Assembly (NCBI GenBank): GCA_019614645.1
Contig: JABWDB010000047.1
Location: 620,001 to 684,000 of the forward strand
Source: Stratiolaelaps scimitus
Taxonomy: Eukaryota > Arthropoda > Arachnida > Mesostigmata > Laelapidae
Direction of reading: 5' to 3'
DNA length: 64,000 nt
Shown here piece by piece: positions 35,692 through 48,566 of this stretch. The notes beneath the pieces are model-generated. The model had not been told where the DNA came from. It did no database searches and saw nothing but the letters and a program-made list of their open reading frames with translations. The translations under genes were made by a program, and so were the position numbers. Numbering within the stretch: the first letter of the stretch is position 1; every line of letters begins with the position of its first letter.

Positions 35692-35808
35692 TACTGAGAA
35701 CTCGAATTTGCCGGGCTCCAGTGGAGGTTTTCGTCTGCTGAATTCAGACAGTTACCATGCGGCTTATGTTTGCCGATTCAACTTCTCTGTGAAACTCAAC
35801 TCGTTACT
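35692..35808 (+). CDS. Possible orphan exon, block A
   Basis: A stretch of 117 nt is open from an acceptor (gattggttgcag) to a donor (gtaagc), reading NSNLPGSSGGFRLLNSDSY and CRFNFSVKLNSLL. Block B (63540-63656) has the same borders with one residue change (Tyr to Cys). It could be a later exon of the small-exon gene at 29978 or chance. No family is recognised. Confidence 0.25.
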
Positions 35809-36081
35809 GGTAAGCGAAGTAACTTTGTACGTTATACAATAGATTAAAGTAAGATAGTAATTGTAAGGACTACTGATAATGTTGCCACATGTTACCTTGA
35901 ATATATGGGAGATAATTTAAGCAGCCGACAAGTTTGAAATTGCTTATAGTGGAATAGCGTAACAGAGCAATATCAGAATACTATAAAAAGCTGATTGACA
36001 CATATCGGCTAAATTATATATTTATGTTATTTCTCACGTTTGTTTACTATATGTTGTCAGTTTATTAATGTCATATATAAG

Positions 36082-36200
36082 GAAGAGAATAAGCAAAGGT
36101 GGCACCCGACAGGTCCTCATAGTAATACCTAATTGTTTAAGAGCTGAGGCCTGTCACATACGGGAAGAGCTGAGGGTCAGCTCGAAAAACAATTATTATA
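36082..36200 (+). mobile_element. tRNA-derived SINE, 3' fragment
   Basis: This is the same body as at 52760-52882, from GAGAATAAGCAAAGGTGGC to CAGCTCGAAAAACA, without the tRNA-like head. Block B repeats it from about 63934 to the end of the window. Confidence 0.65.
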
Positions 36201-37397
36201 TATAAGCAAGCATCCCTCATGGGATGTCGTCCACACGTTCGACAGTGACACGCCATTAATAATCGATTTTATACTGCTGGTTCAACAGCGCAGGCGGTGA
36301 CTAATCTCAGCCGTGTTGTTTTCCCGTAGAATTCCGTGAATTCCACCTGCGGCGATTGAGCTATACATTTGGTTTCTCATCCACCTGAATCAGTTGATCT
36401 TAATTCAATCTTCACTTGCCGCTTGTCTCCGTTTCACATTGTTTTGGGGTTTTCTTTCTTTTTTATTTTTTTTAGGTGTTTTGCGAATATTATTTATCAA
36501 AGTTCAATATGACAAATGTCCTCACTCGCTCGTCGGGCGAACATTGAATGTGACAAAATTGATAGGGTGTAACATTATAAAGTTGGACGCCATTGACGGA
36601 CACAGGTAAATCTGAATCACCGAGTTGAATTTACACACTGCGTCAGCGTGACAAAAAAATGAGAGACTATGAAGCGGAATTTCATTGAACGTGAAAGTCA
36701 TCCTCATTAGGCGTACATTGCAATCCTTACTGGCCAATATCTATTTGTTATTTACTTTGGATAGTCGGCTACCAGCTGAGGCAATCGTAGAATACGAAGA
36801 TTGTCCGTTCTGCAAACCAGCAATGTGCTACTTTGACCACGGAGGGACTTGACAGATAAACGTTCACTGTCACCGAAACTGTGTGTTATAGATAGCAGAC
36901 CTTCAAACAAGAACATTTATTTTTTATTTCATTTCTCACTTTTCATTCAATGCAGCAGTTGTGGAAAGTACTCACTGTGTCCTCGTTGATTCGGTCAATG
37001 AGAAATAGCGCACGTAATCTAGTGCCGTCAACTGCTATTATACTATTTGAATTCGACGAGTTCAAGCAAGCGTCGTTGATGCTGGGCAGGCATAATCGTA
37101 CAGGACAGATAGAATATTTAATTGAGACTCGCTCATGGTGTTTTTTGGTCAAACACGCTTAGCCCATCGAGGTAACTCGGAAGGGGATGAATGAAGTTAC
37201 TCAACAACATCATCGTGTGGACACTGCCGCCATTTCGACGAACAGTAGCCTGCTCATCGTTTTCGCTGAGTGTCCGGAAAATTCGTATGAAGGATAAATA
37301 TTAGGGGACAATGAGTCTCCAACGATGCGAGGGTCGATTTACCTGGTTGTTTCATCTTCATCCCTTTTATTCATTTTTATAAATTGTTCTTTTTTAT
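36201..37397. other. Gap before DPP3-1
   Basis: No coding exon recognised. A 5' UTR exon of DPP3-1 is expected here, because an acceptor (ttcttttttatag) lies 10 nt before the DPP3-1 ATG. Confidence 0.4.
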
Positions 37398-37407
37398 AGT
37401 AATAACC

Positions 37408-40400
37408 ATGGCGGACAAGTTCTTCCCGGACGATACTCCCTTCCAAAAGTTGGACTGCGATGTGGCCTTCAAGAACCTGACCAAAGAAGAGAAAGTTTAC
37501 GCACATCATCTCTCCAAGTACGTATTGGCTTTTTTATATTGGTTCCGTGCAAATCCTTTACGAATGAGGGTTAGGTTACCTATCGGCTCACAACCCCTGA
37601 AGACAAGAGAACATTGCGATAATGAACAAACATCGCGTCCTTGTTGATTTCAATTACTCAGCTCTTTAACGAATTGTTATTCCAATGTTGCCTTATTTAT
37701 CACTTTGCCACGGAAATATCGCAGAGCGTCATGGGAGGGCCAGTTCATCACTATGTTCCAGACTTCACCGGAGTCGCCCCTGATCTTCATTCTCGTCGAC
37801 AAAATCCTTCGAGTAAAGCCCTCTGTGCCGGAAACTGTAGCCCATCTGAAACAGAAGCATGGCTTCAGTGACAACGATGTCACGGCTTTCCTGGTTTACG
37901 TCGGGGCGTTCATGGCTAATGGTGGCAACTACCGGTAAGTGGAATACGAACGGTCATAGGATAAGCTACTGATCTCCGAAAGTTCAAAGGAAGGATGTAT
38001 CAACAAGGAGCAGCAAGACTTGTGGGAACAGTTGTTGCCTTATGCAAGCTTGTTTGAGATATGGAGGCCTGTATAATTACGCACAAAAATATATCAGGCT
38101 GATATAAAAGTAACCTCTTATACAACGGAACACAGGACATAACACTGAAGTAGTGTTTAACGTTTGTCTAGAATTATTCGAACTAATTACCACTTCAATT
38201 TCAAGATATAATTAGGAAAGATAAATCTCGGGCCTCAAGACAACCTGTGTTATGTTTAAATAGATAGATGTATATTATCAAACTGTTTAGCTGAATCTTG
38301 TGTCCGCTTCAGAATCCTTGGAAAAACACTTGGAAATTTTTACACAGCTGAGCCTTCCACAGAAGGCCGTGATAACCCTGTGGACCATCATCCTTATAAG
38401 GACGTTCCATTTGTATTGTTTGTTTTTATAGCGGCTTTGGTGATTCCAAGTTCATCCCGAACTTATGCGTCGAGAAGTTGACTTCAGCGGCGAAGGAAGT
38501 GCTGCCTGATGACGAGTTCCCTTTCTACACTAAACACTGCATCGAACGAATGTATGATTATGAAAGTAAGGTACGATCATTAGGTTTCCCCAATGCCGGC
38601 ATCACAACATACTGGTCGGCCAACTGCAACGAAGATGACGCCAAGTTCGTCACTGAGTTCCTCAATTCCAAGGTAGGTTAAGTAAGAACTTCAAACCATC
38701 GATTTTGTATTTGCAGGCGAGCTATCCTTTAAACCGTGGAGCTACAGTTGCGTACTTTTCGTGCAGAGACACCTGATTTGATCAAGGCATTTTCGTTTAT
38801 TGCAGAAAGTGGAGGTATGGAACAGCCGTGTGTTCAAGACGGCTGCGAATACTGATGGCAACGTCAAGGATGTGTACGAAATCAGATTTGCCTCAAAACA
38901 GTTCACCAACGAGACTGACACCACACCGGAAAGATTAATCGGACACCAAGAGGAATATAAGGACAAGGTGTTCAAGTTTACGCGTGGTGACTATTCCGAT
39001 GTGAGTATTGTCCACTTTATGGTTCCTAAGCACTGGGCCGTTGGTATTTCCTTGCCCAGTTCTCTTTTGTTCCTTCCAACAAATGTGTGACCTTCTTGGT
39101 ATCAGATCACATCCCGTCATTGACCCCTGAAATAATGAGACATACAATTGTTCCCTCATTCCAGTTGATGCCGCCTTTCATGTCGAGCCTCAAGTTGGCC
39201 TCCGAGAACGCTCTGAACCAAAATGAAAAAAACATGCTTTTAGAATACATCAAGTACTTCGACACGGGCTCACTGACGGCTCACAAGAATGGCAGTCGAT
39301 ATTGGATCAAGGATAAGGGACCCGTCGTTGAGAGGTAAGGATGATTTTGAATTGGTGTAAATCTATGTACTTGCAGATGACTGTTTCCATCAGAGGTGGG
39401 TGTGTTGGCATATATGTGACGATAATGTAATTTTGTGTTATTTGTCAAATACGATCTCATATTCTAGTAGATGTATTCTTGGACTGTATTGCGCTATAGT
39501 AAAAAAGAGTTCAGATTCGATGAGTATTCTGCCCCACACATTAACTCTAATCCTCTTATATATGTTGCTATATTTCAGCTACGTTGGCTTTATCGAGACC
39601 TACCGGGATCCGGCTGGTTCTCGCGCCGAATTCGAAAGCTTTGTTGCAGTAGTAAATAAGGAGAGCTCAAAGAAATTTGGAGTGTTGGTGGATCACGCGG
39701 AGGATATTATTAAAAGTTCGATGCCGTGGCCTAAGGAGTTCGAGAAAGATTCTTATTTACGGCCAGATTTCACTGCACTTGACATCATTTCATTCAGTGG
39801 ACACTGCCCATATGGCATCAATATTCCAAACTGCAAGTATCTCCTCCTAAAGATCCGATGTTTGTTATTTCATGGTCTTGTGTTAGATAAAAAATTAAAT
39901 TAATTCTATCGGAACCTGAAGACGCTGTGGGCGAACGAGACTAATCGAAACTTTCGTTATATCAGGAAATACCGATATTGGGTATAGATCACAGGTTGTT
40001 GTCTTATCTACGTTCAACAAAACAGACGCGCCGGCTTCGTATTCACATAGGGGCGTGCTATGTGTGTGGTTACAGACGATGAGATTCGACAGGTCGAAGG
40101 TTTTAAAAATGTCCATCTGCAGAACGTGATTATGGCATCGAAAGCCGCGGAGAAGGTCAAGTTTGTTTCCGATGCAGACGCCGAACTAATTAAGAAGTAA
40201 GTAAGGCTTATTTGTTCACTATTGGTTCTATCGCAGGATCTATAAATAACCCAGTTTCAAAACAGACGCCTCATGAACATGTCTTATATTATATGTGCAT
40301 GTTTTATAATTAAACGAATTTTGTTATATGTTAGGTATCTTGAGCCGTCGTTCGAGGTCCAGGTTGGGCTGCACGAACTCCTTGGCCACGGCAGTGGAAA

Positions 40401-43400
40401 ACTATTCTCCGTGGATAATGATGGCACCGCGAACTACGACCAGCAGAACACACGGAATCCCCTAAACGGAAAAAATGTATGCAATATAAAAATTGTCTAT
40501 TACTTAATTTGCAATTATATAACAAAAGAGCTTAGCTAACCGCGTCCGTGTATGCTAACCTGACAAGTGTCAAACCATCGAATTAAAACATGACATTATT
40601 ATTATTGGTAACAAAGGGCCAACAATTGTGGCCGGACAATGTGCGTAAACAACATTTGGGTTCATTAATGAGTATGCCCATTAGCCAAAGGCTCGGCGGG
40701 GGCAACGTGCACTAGAGGAGTTCTTTGTAGACAACTTGGTGGCATAAACAGGGGCCATTTACAAAACAATGCTGACCACGCCATTTGTATGGAAGGGTAA
40801 AATAGAAAATAGAACATTTCTATAACAAAAGACAGTGCGAGAGTAGTGGAGTGAACATGAGACACTAATTACAGCTGCAACGGCGATATTAAGCTTGCAG
40901 GTGTAGAAGAGAAAATTATGTTGTTTACCTCCCTTTTTCTGGATACGCCATGCGTATCATTATTAAAGACTAAATTGGATATTGAATGTAGAATTTTGAT
41001 AAGTAAAAGTATAAGATCCTAGTGAGATTATTGGAATGAAACTAAGATAGTTACGAGGGTAACGGGGAGCTTTGAAATGTGTCTTGAATGAGAGGACAAT
41101 GCATTGCCCTTGGTTAAGCGTCCTTGATTAGTTCTTCAAGGAGATGTTTTTTTAGGACTAATTTAAATTGGGACACGGATGTGTTTAACCAACGGATACT
41201 AACAGTGAGTGAGTTCCAAGGGGGAAACCACGCAGTGCAAAAATCTTGCGACCTGCGTTTTTTTACAAATTGCTGGTAATAATAGGTTAGTGGCACAGCC
41301 CCGAGTGTTATTCGAGGAGAGACCACTAAGCCCACAACGTTCTGGGTGAATTCATGGATAATTTTGAAGATAATACAACAGCAGTAGGTAAAAGCTATGT
41401 GGATATGGAAAGATACAATGTTACTGGAAATTAAAATTTGTGTGGAGGACTCGCGAGTAGAAGTGCGAAAAATGGCTGATTTTTGAAGATCGCGGATAGG
41501 CGTGATATGATTGGCATAGGTGAGGCCGAAATATTCATAAGGAATCCTAGGCTCGAGGAACTTGCGCACCCGATTAATGCCAGCTATGACACTTGCTAAT
41601 TTTAGTGTGAGACTAGAGCGATGTGATGCTTTTGTTGGCTGATCGTCGAGAAGAATTCCTAGGAAGCGGGCTAGCGTCGAAAGTACAATAGTTGTGCCAT
41701 GAAGGTTGGTCGCATCTTCATCACCACTTACGTACAAAGAGATATCGTCTGCGTAGAGGAGGACGCTGCAATGCTAACAGACATTGGCTATAAAATTAAA
41801 AAATTTAAACAAATTCGTTCGCTAAAATTTACCTTACGTTGGATTATTAGCATGTATATGCATGGCATTGAAAACAACTAACGGTGAATAACACATCATT
41901 GTTTTTTTTCAGATCACATCATACTATCGTCCAGGGGAGACGTACAATTCCATCTTTACTGACATAGCTTCCTCGTATGAGGAATGTCGTGCGGAGTGTA
42001 TTGGTATCTACCTCTGTACCCTTCCTAATGTTCTCAAGGTCAGCAATCAATAGTATAAATTAAGTGATTTAATGACTCACAATATGATGTCATTCAATTT
42101 AATATATACGTTTTGCAGATTTATCGCAGAAGAACAGGCTCTGACAGGCGAAAAAGTTGACCAATAACGGCGGTGAAGGAGATAGTAAGGTCACGAGTTC
42201 AATGGTGTTTGATGCAGAAATCCTCGATCGGCAGTCGCTTACTACCCCAGCCGATAGCTAAATTCAGATTTGCGGGTTACAGCTGAATCACATTTAAAGT
42301 ATGGCGAACGCTTATCAGTTCATAATCGCGACATCTCCGTCGCTATTGTTGACATGTTTGCTACCCTTGCAGGTGTTCAATCATGAAGGCCAGGAGGCGA
42401 GCGATGTGGTATACGTTAACTGGCTATCAATGGTGTTGTTAGGTCTAAAGGGTCTCGAGAATTACAATGCAGACACTGGAAAATGGAACCAGGCCCACGC
42501 GAATGCTCGCTTCATGATCTTGAGCGTCCTTCTCGAAGGAACTAGAGACCTCGTGGATATCAAGATCGTTACGAATAAGGAAGATGGCAAACCCGACCTA
42601 TTTATCACCCTGAACAGGTATGTCTTCGGTGAATGTACAACTAGTCACTATAAATCAGTTCGGTAATGAATTAGGAAATAAAATATATTATAATTGTGAG
42701 GTAATAAGAGAAGTATCAGGTTGTGCTTCAAAATGTGTTCAAAACCGAAATTTTAGTTTCGTTCTATTAAGTACCAAAAGGAGTGCGAAGGACACTCTAA
42801 TCAACAAAATAAGTAATATGCGAATATTATTATTACGACGTCCCATATTACAGGACGGAGATTGATAAGTCCGGCAGGAAGACCATCGGAGACTTCCTGT
42901 TGAAGCTGCAGGTGTACAAAGCAACGGCTGATGTCGAAAATGCTCGCAAGATGTATATGGGTTACTCCGAAGTAAAGGAGAAATATGGTCTTGACTTGGT
43001 AAAGATCCGCGAGATTGTCATCGACCGTAAGAGGCCCAGAACGATTCTCGTGCAGAGTAACACGCGCCTCAATGAAGCTTGTAAGTAGCTTAACACTATG
43101 CCTGTCGGTCACCAATCATTCAGGATTTAACGCATCAAATGATATGCAGACAACTTAGCCAACTGATCTGCCCTGAAGTAACTGAACGGTCAAGTACATT
43201 GATCGCAGGCTCAGCATTGAACACTTGCATTCTTCTAAGCTTCTAATGATCAACTGACATTTGTTGTCGGAACCCTCCCACATAAATACCTCGGGAGAGA
43301 TTTCTGGAAAGGTTTCTTCCACACACACGTGGTATGAAATTGTTGTCAAATTTATAGTGCACAGACATCTAGACAAGGTATCGCAAATACTAATTTAGGG

Positions 43401-43713
43401 CAGTGCCGTTGAGCTAGTTGAAGTTTTCAATCAATAAGCCAGCATCGAGATGCTGGCTTATTGCAGATGATTATATGGATTATATAGATGATTATATATT
43501 ACGATTATGTGGAAAAATTAATGTTTTTTTTTCTCATTTTCTTTGCATATCGTCAATGGACACCCAGCTGGAGAAGTGGATCTTCTTTCATATGATAATT
43601 CCCCTGAGGGTTTCGCGAAATCTTGGGTCGATCGTTATCCCAAACCGGAGCCATTCTATAACATTCTCAAGAAGCTCTACAATAAAGATCTGAAGTATTT
43701 CCCTCTAAATTGA
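37408..43713 (+). CDS. DPP3: Dipeptidyl peptidase III, paralog 1 (peptidase family M49)
   Basis: Twelve coding exons: 37408-37517, 37725-37934, 38432-38672, 38806-39000, 39165-39334, 39579-39832, 40076-40196, 40335-40476, 41913-42038, 42373-42617, 42854-43080 and 43568-43713. They join in frame to 728 residues, close to the usual length of animal DPP3. DPP3 is a cytosolic zinc exopeptidase that removes N-terminal dipeptides from small peptides. The M49 zinc motif HELLGH is at 447-452 (Glu448 catalytic) and the second motif EECRAE at 504-509 (Glu505 ligand). Family blocks such as [27 protein letters not shown] and LVQSNTRL are also present. Intron 6 starts with GC (ACT|gcaagt) instead of GT. 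An acceptor just before the ATG suggests an upstream 5' UTR exon. Intron 8 contains a LINE relic. Confidence 0.95.
41110..41790 (-). pseudogene. LINE relic in DPP3-1 intron 8
   Basis: The minus strand reads [13 protein letters not shown] (RT catalytic box, about 41730-41765) and almost at once [12 protein letters not shown], which normally lies some 70 residues later, so about 60 codons are deleted. It then continues [28 protein letters not shown] and a W-SL end. The frame stays open to a stop at 41114. It differs from the 3154 and 44066 family and is antisense to DPP3-1. Confidence 0.7.
43432..43463. repeat. Perfect 15-bp palindrome, 2-nt loop (DPP3-1 intron 11)
   Basis: The arms 43432-43446 and 43449-43463 are exact reverse complements around the dinucleotide GA. 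Confidence 0.85.
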
Positions 43714-43824
43714 AAGGAAATAATAGGCTCATACTCACGCAGCACACGCCTCGAAATCTATACACTAAAAGATCCAGTGTCATGATAAGACAGACATCAT
43801 GCATTGAGGTGGTTGTAACGTGTG

Positions 43825-43830
43825 ATTAAA
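43825..43830 (+). terminator. Candidate polyadenylation signal ATTAAA of DPP3-1
   Basis: This common AATAAA variant lies about 112 nt after the DPP3-1 stop codon and is followed by an A-rich stretch. Confidence 0.35.
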
Positions 43831-44065
43831 GGAAAACTATTATTTAATAATTATAGAGAGAGATAGATTGGAAGAGAAACATAAGTTGGATATAATTGGT
43901 ATTGCTCAAAACCTATTTGCGTTACGTCAGCATGTAGAACTCCGGTTTCCCTGCAGATCGATGTAACAGAGGAAGCACGGTGGAGGATAAATAAATTATA
44001 TATATTTTTTATATTAAATACTGTGTGTTCCCAATTTTCCTGATTTTCAATTTTTAATTTCAAAT
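43831..44065. other. Gap
   Basis: AT-rich spacer between the DPP3-1 3' end and the LINE copy. Nothing else seen. Confidence 0.4.
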
Positions 44066-44831
44066 AAATGTTTATTGACGGAACTGCTATATACATGCTT
44101 AAGTTCTTGTAAAAATAATAGTTAAAAGAATTATTGCAACGTATATTTTATATATAAAGGGTACACATTTTTGTACGATGTGTAAACATTAGGTAAGATT
44201 GTACAAAACAAATATCCACAAAAAATATCTACATCTGATTGATAAAAAAAATTTTCACCTCCGCTGCAAACTTTTTTGCTGAGGAGAGTGAACGAATCTC
44301 GCGAGGAAGAGAGCCCCAGACTGCCGGCAAGCGATAAGCGAGAGCATGGCGGCTAGATTCTTTAACGGCAAAAGGTATCACAAACTCAGTTGGTCTGCGG
44401 GTCGTTCTTCGCACCACAGTGGTAATTGGGAAAGTGATGTCGTTTGGAATACGTCCCTTCGACATCTTAAAGGCAAGAAGAGCTACGTGAAGTAAATACA
44501 TAACGCTCAGCTTAGGCAATTCGTACCTCCTCAGAATGTCGGCGACGGAGTCGGAGCGACGTCTGCCAAAGATAGCCCGTAGTGCGTCATTCTGAACAAC
44601 CTCTCCTCTCCGAAGAATCATGCTGTAGCCTCCTCCCCAGATAGAGATCCCGTAGCACAACAGAGGTACCAATAAAACTTTATAGAGGTGTAACAGGCCC
44701 TTCACAGGAATCCCACGCTCTCTTAGGCGACGCAAGTTGGCCACCACTGCGTAGCATTTGGGCAAGAAGCTCCCTATATGGTCCTGCCAACGCATGTTTT
44801 CATGAAGCGTAAGGCCAAGGCACTTCGCAGA
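44066..44831 (-). mobile_element. 5'-truncated LINE, copy 2
   Basis: This is nearly identical to the 3' three quarters of the element at 3154-4215, including the 3' UTR and C-terminal RT region (LGLTLHENMRWQDHI to WGSLPREIRSLSS). Identity stops abruptly at 44830/44831, just before LGLTL, so it has no YADD box. The high identity implies two recent insertions of one family, both truncated at the 5' end as usual for target-primed reverse transcription. Confidence 0.9.
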
Positions 44832-46041
44832 TAAACAATAGGATGCCATGACTGAGGTTTGGTGAATACGATATCATAAAGGCATTCATAAATGTTGTTA
44901 AATCATCCGAGTTCGACTGCTATAGTACGCTCTAAAAGATGAGTATATTGCAATAATAACAAGTTTTGAGTGTATTTTATTGCCCCTTTACTTTATATAT
45001 TGAGTTCAAGCTCAACAAACAGCAGGAGATTGTGGAGAACAAACATTCTATACATTCTCTCAGAGAATGTAGGGAATTGGTTTTAGTTCAAGATCTTACG
45101 AATGTCTATCATTCGCGGGATTAGGACAGTTATTCTAAATATTTTGTCATTTCTAATTTGATTGATGGTGCTTGCCAAAACTGCGATAGCGTCATTATCA
45201 CTCAGTATGATTCGATTCTCTTTTTATTCACTCAAGCGTAATGGGAAATAAAGACTAAAGCATAAAGTTGCTTTACTCTAAATGAACGCGGGACAAACGA
45301 AAAAGTATGACAGGCACACCGTAAGTATCAAAATATATATATAGTTTTTTATCAGATATCCTATCATAATGTCTCCTGACGTATACTGGTTAGCAAGTTG
45401 GGGGCATCGAATCATGCTTGTGCTCGTTGTCTGCATACACCTGAAAGGCTCTATCCAGACTATTAGTGATAGAGAATGCCTGGCAGAGTCCTTCGTGCAC
45501 TTCTTTTTGCAAGAGCTGAAACCTTTCAGCAACGATGTTTCCGATAAATTACTTGTGTATCATTATTCAGCATATGACTCCCGAAGATGAAGGGTAGCCA
45601 GCTGCTAGAATCTCGGAGTTGGGCCAGAGGTTTCAGCCTGCGAACAGGAGTACAAGAGCTCCGCCGCAATCGCCGGAGTACGAGCTTCCCTTCCCGCACT
45701 GACCTTCTTTGTTCCCTCCTGCGGCGTCTGCGCATAGAACTGGACATACCACCGAAGCGGCGAGTAAGTCGAAGTTGGGATGCGAATACACCGTGGGCTT
45801 CGTTTATGCATACCGCCTCCCTGGGCAACGAGGCCAACACGTTACGGCCAATCTGCAGGCTATAAGATGTTACGAGCTGTATAAGCGTGGTCGAGTAGAA
45901 CAGATCTGATGCAACACCAGACGCCACGCCGTGAGCTCGGATGAGCGAGCGCACTTGTCGGACCTAGCCGACGAGGAGGTTACTCGACTCGTTGCAATCA
46001 GGTGATAACATGTTAAAAATAAAGAAGTCGACGGGGATATA
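44832..46041. other. Gap: one weak signal-peptide-like frame
   Basis: An ATG frame at 45414-45590 (+) starts with a hydrophobic MLVLVVCIHLKG stretch and could be a signal peptide exon, but it has no clear donor and no homology that I recognise. The other frames to 45954 are mutually overlapping and unconvincing. Confidence 0.3.
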
Positions 46042-47523
46042 CAGTGGTGTGCATAGACTTAACGCACCCCCTATATTTCAACAAATCGTTACAAAGAATA
46101 CACATTTGAGGAATTTGTTCTGTATCAGATTAATGTACGTGTCAAATAACATACACACCACAAAGAACAGCACATATGACGTCGCATGCAGCCTGCTGCA
46201 ATATTATAAAATGTATCATGTTTCGGTTGTGTAAAATGATAAGGCACCCTCAGTTATCGAGTGTTCTCTCTGATTTGATTCTCGTTTTCTTGGTTTAATC
46301 AGTACCGTGTGGCCCCGCCCTTGCTAATTATAACGTCAAAGACTCTGTTTGGCATACTATCAACGCGATTTAGCAGAATCTGGTCGCTGACACCTACCCA
46401 GGTCTACAACAACCCCTCTTTTAGTGCTTCCACGGATGTATATTGTCGATTCGACGCATATACTCGTTGGACAAGAATGCCCCAGAGGTTCTCCATCGGG
46501 TTGAGATCAGGAGAACATGCCGGCCACTCTAGGGTTTCAATGTCATGCCGTCCTAACCACGCACGTGTACTATAGCTGACGTGAAATGAAGCGTTATCTT
46601 GTTGGAAAACAATTGGCAGTCGATGAAATTTGCTCCTAAACGGTAGTAGGTTGTTGGTCAATATCTGCTGATAGTCCTCGCTATTCATTCGAGATGAGAT
46701 GAAGGCGAGTGGGAGTCTCCCAAGATAGGTGAAAGCTCCCCAAACCATAACGGTCCCGCCATCGAAGTTTCGCTTTGAGAAGTACCGCGGCTTGTTGCGT
46801 CGATCATGCCAATAACCGTTAAGTCCATGACCCATCCAAATTGAACTTTTTTTCGTCACTGAAGATGATCTGAAAGAACACAGTACCTTTTAGATAGATG
46901 TGCACCCACAAGATACTCTTTAAAAAACTTTGCCCCAATACTCACCAATTTCCAGTCTCTGGCCATATTGTTGCGGGCGAAGTTTAATTGGTCAGTCATG
47001 TGGCGTTGTTGAAGAAGCAGTCTTGCTTTCATTTGCGCCCGTATGATATGCAAATAACTCTTAATTGTCCTTAAAACTGTTGATCTATGAACCTGAAGGT
47101 TTAACCCTTGCCTGATTGTTTCACAACTTATGGTCGAATTCGAGGCCAATCGACAGATGCTAATTTCTCTGGCAATTGCAGTCTGGGTCCTTCCTGCTCG
47201 GTGTAAAACAGTAATAACTGCGTTCTCTGCCTAGGTAAGGCTCGGAGCATGTCCCACGGCAACAATACAGCTTGAATGCTCTAATTAAGCGAGAATTTTT
47301 AATAATTGAGCGAGAACACTTGATAATTGAGGGTGTGTTATAATTTTGCACGACCGAAATATGACACATTTTCTTGTAGCAGGCTGCGTGCGACGTCATA
47401 TGCGCTGTTCTTTATGATGTGGATGTTAGTTAACACGTGCATTAATCTCATACAGAATAAATGTGTAGTCTTTGTAGCGATTTGTTGAAATGTAGGGATG
47501 AGTTAAGTTTATGCACATTAGTG
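46042..47523 (-). mobile_element. Tc1/mariner-superfamily element with long terminal inverted repeats
   Basis: Terminal inverted repeats of about 215-230 bp lie at 46042-46271 and 47308-47523, starting CA(G/C)T..TGTGCATA.ACTTAAC; a TA dinucleotide precedes the left end. Between them on the minus strand is a transposase in two frames. The N-terminal helix-turn-helix part (about 47149-46870) includes LQVHRSTVLRTI. The catalytic part (46859-46404) includes VMVWGAF, FQQDNASFH with a DDE aspartate, and WPACSPDLNPMENLWGIL with the final acidic residue. The N-terminal frame runs out near 46870, close to the point where a usual FSDE motif would fall, so a frameshift and a damaged first aspartate region inactivate it. 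Long inverted repeats recall Tc3-like elements. Confidence 0.85.
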
Positions 47524-48566
47524 CATATGGCCGAGAGTGAGTTGCTTAGAGCACTGCATCGCTTGCCCCTGAGAAGACAACAACTCGGTCCGTTTCAATA
47601 TATATAGATGTATATAGGAGTCTGACAAGCAAACATTACTGAAAACGCATGTCTCAGAATAATAATTCTCATGTTCCAAAGTCTGAAAGCTCTTGCACGG
47701 ATAATGATGTCCTGTCCGTCCGATTTGTTCTGAAATAGTACACGCCTTGAGTGATTGCAAAGATGAGATTTCATTTTAAAGACAACCAGGAGGATCCTGG
47801 TAGAATAATATGGCGCTTGTGAGAAGGCGCGACCTTCAAACCTAATTTTAGTATTAATCGTTTGCAATATACAATAATCATTTTCACTTATTTAACCATA
47901 TATACAGCATGACATATGTGCCGACGAATATCCGGATGGCGATGAATTTGCAAACGCTATTTATTTATAATAAAGGATAGTATTTTTTTTTGTTCGATAA
48001 GTATCGCTATATATCACCACTATGGGTGTTTTTGCCTTCCAGTTTTATCTTCAGTGTTCGTATACTGCTACTAGACTTCCGAATGTAGGTCATAACACAT
48101 TTGCTGTACGTGAAATGATCGTCTGGAAAGATCTTCTCCCACGAGTCATTCAACGATACATCCTGCCATTCTGAACCTGCAGTTGGCTTAATATCAATTA
48201 CCTAAATGACGGATAGCATTGACGTAGCATCTGAAAGAGTTTAGGGCTAGTGTATAGATGATCATTCAGTCACATATCCAGCGAGCGGGTCAAGGACGAA
48301 GCAACTCGCTCATCTCCATGATCTTCAAGAAAAAACAGTTCAGCCTGCCAAAGTCAGCTCAGCTCGTGTAACTTGTGTTTTCTTTCAACCATACACGTCG
48401 CTTTGTCATTAGCAGACGGATGAGACATACTCCGTTGACCTAGTAGTTAGCTGACAACAAGTATAAAAAAAAAGTATATGGCGTCTGATGAAGCAACGCC
48501 GAACTGCCCTACCGTTGCACATTTGCATTTGGCGATCCGTCTTATGACGCAATGTAAACAGCATTT
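47524..48566. other. Gap: no gene seen
   Basis: No supported coding region. Confidence 0.4.

Larger units (their letters stand above)
29839..36152. repeat. Duplicated block A (at least 6.3 kb, copy of 57717-64000)
   Basis: The sequence from 29839 (CAAGGGAAAGAC) onward recurs at 57717 with few substitutions and runs to the end of the window (36152 corresponds to 64000). Length differences are mostly in TA tracts, for example 36 against 27 bp at 32328/60182, plus a 9-bp indel near 32250. The first 1.3 kb has visibly more differences than the rest. The repeat continues past 36152 beyond what the window can show. Confidence 0.95.

Noticed and set aside
39833..40075. Calling DPP3-1 a pseudogene because intron 6 lacks a GT donor.
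   Set aside because: GC-AG introns are a known functional class, the rest of the donor is consensus, and the phases restore the conserved NIPNYDE segment.
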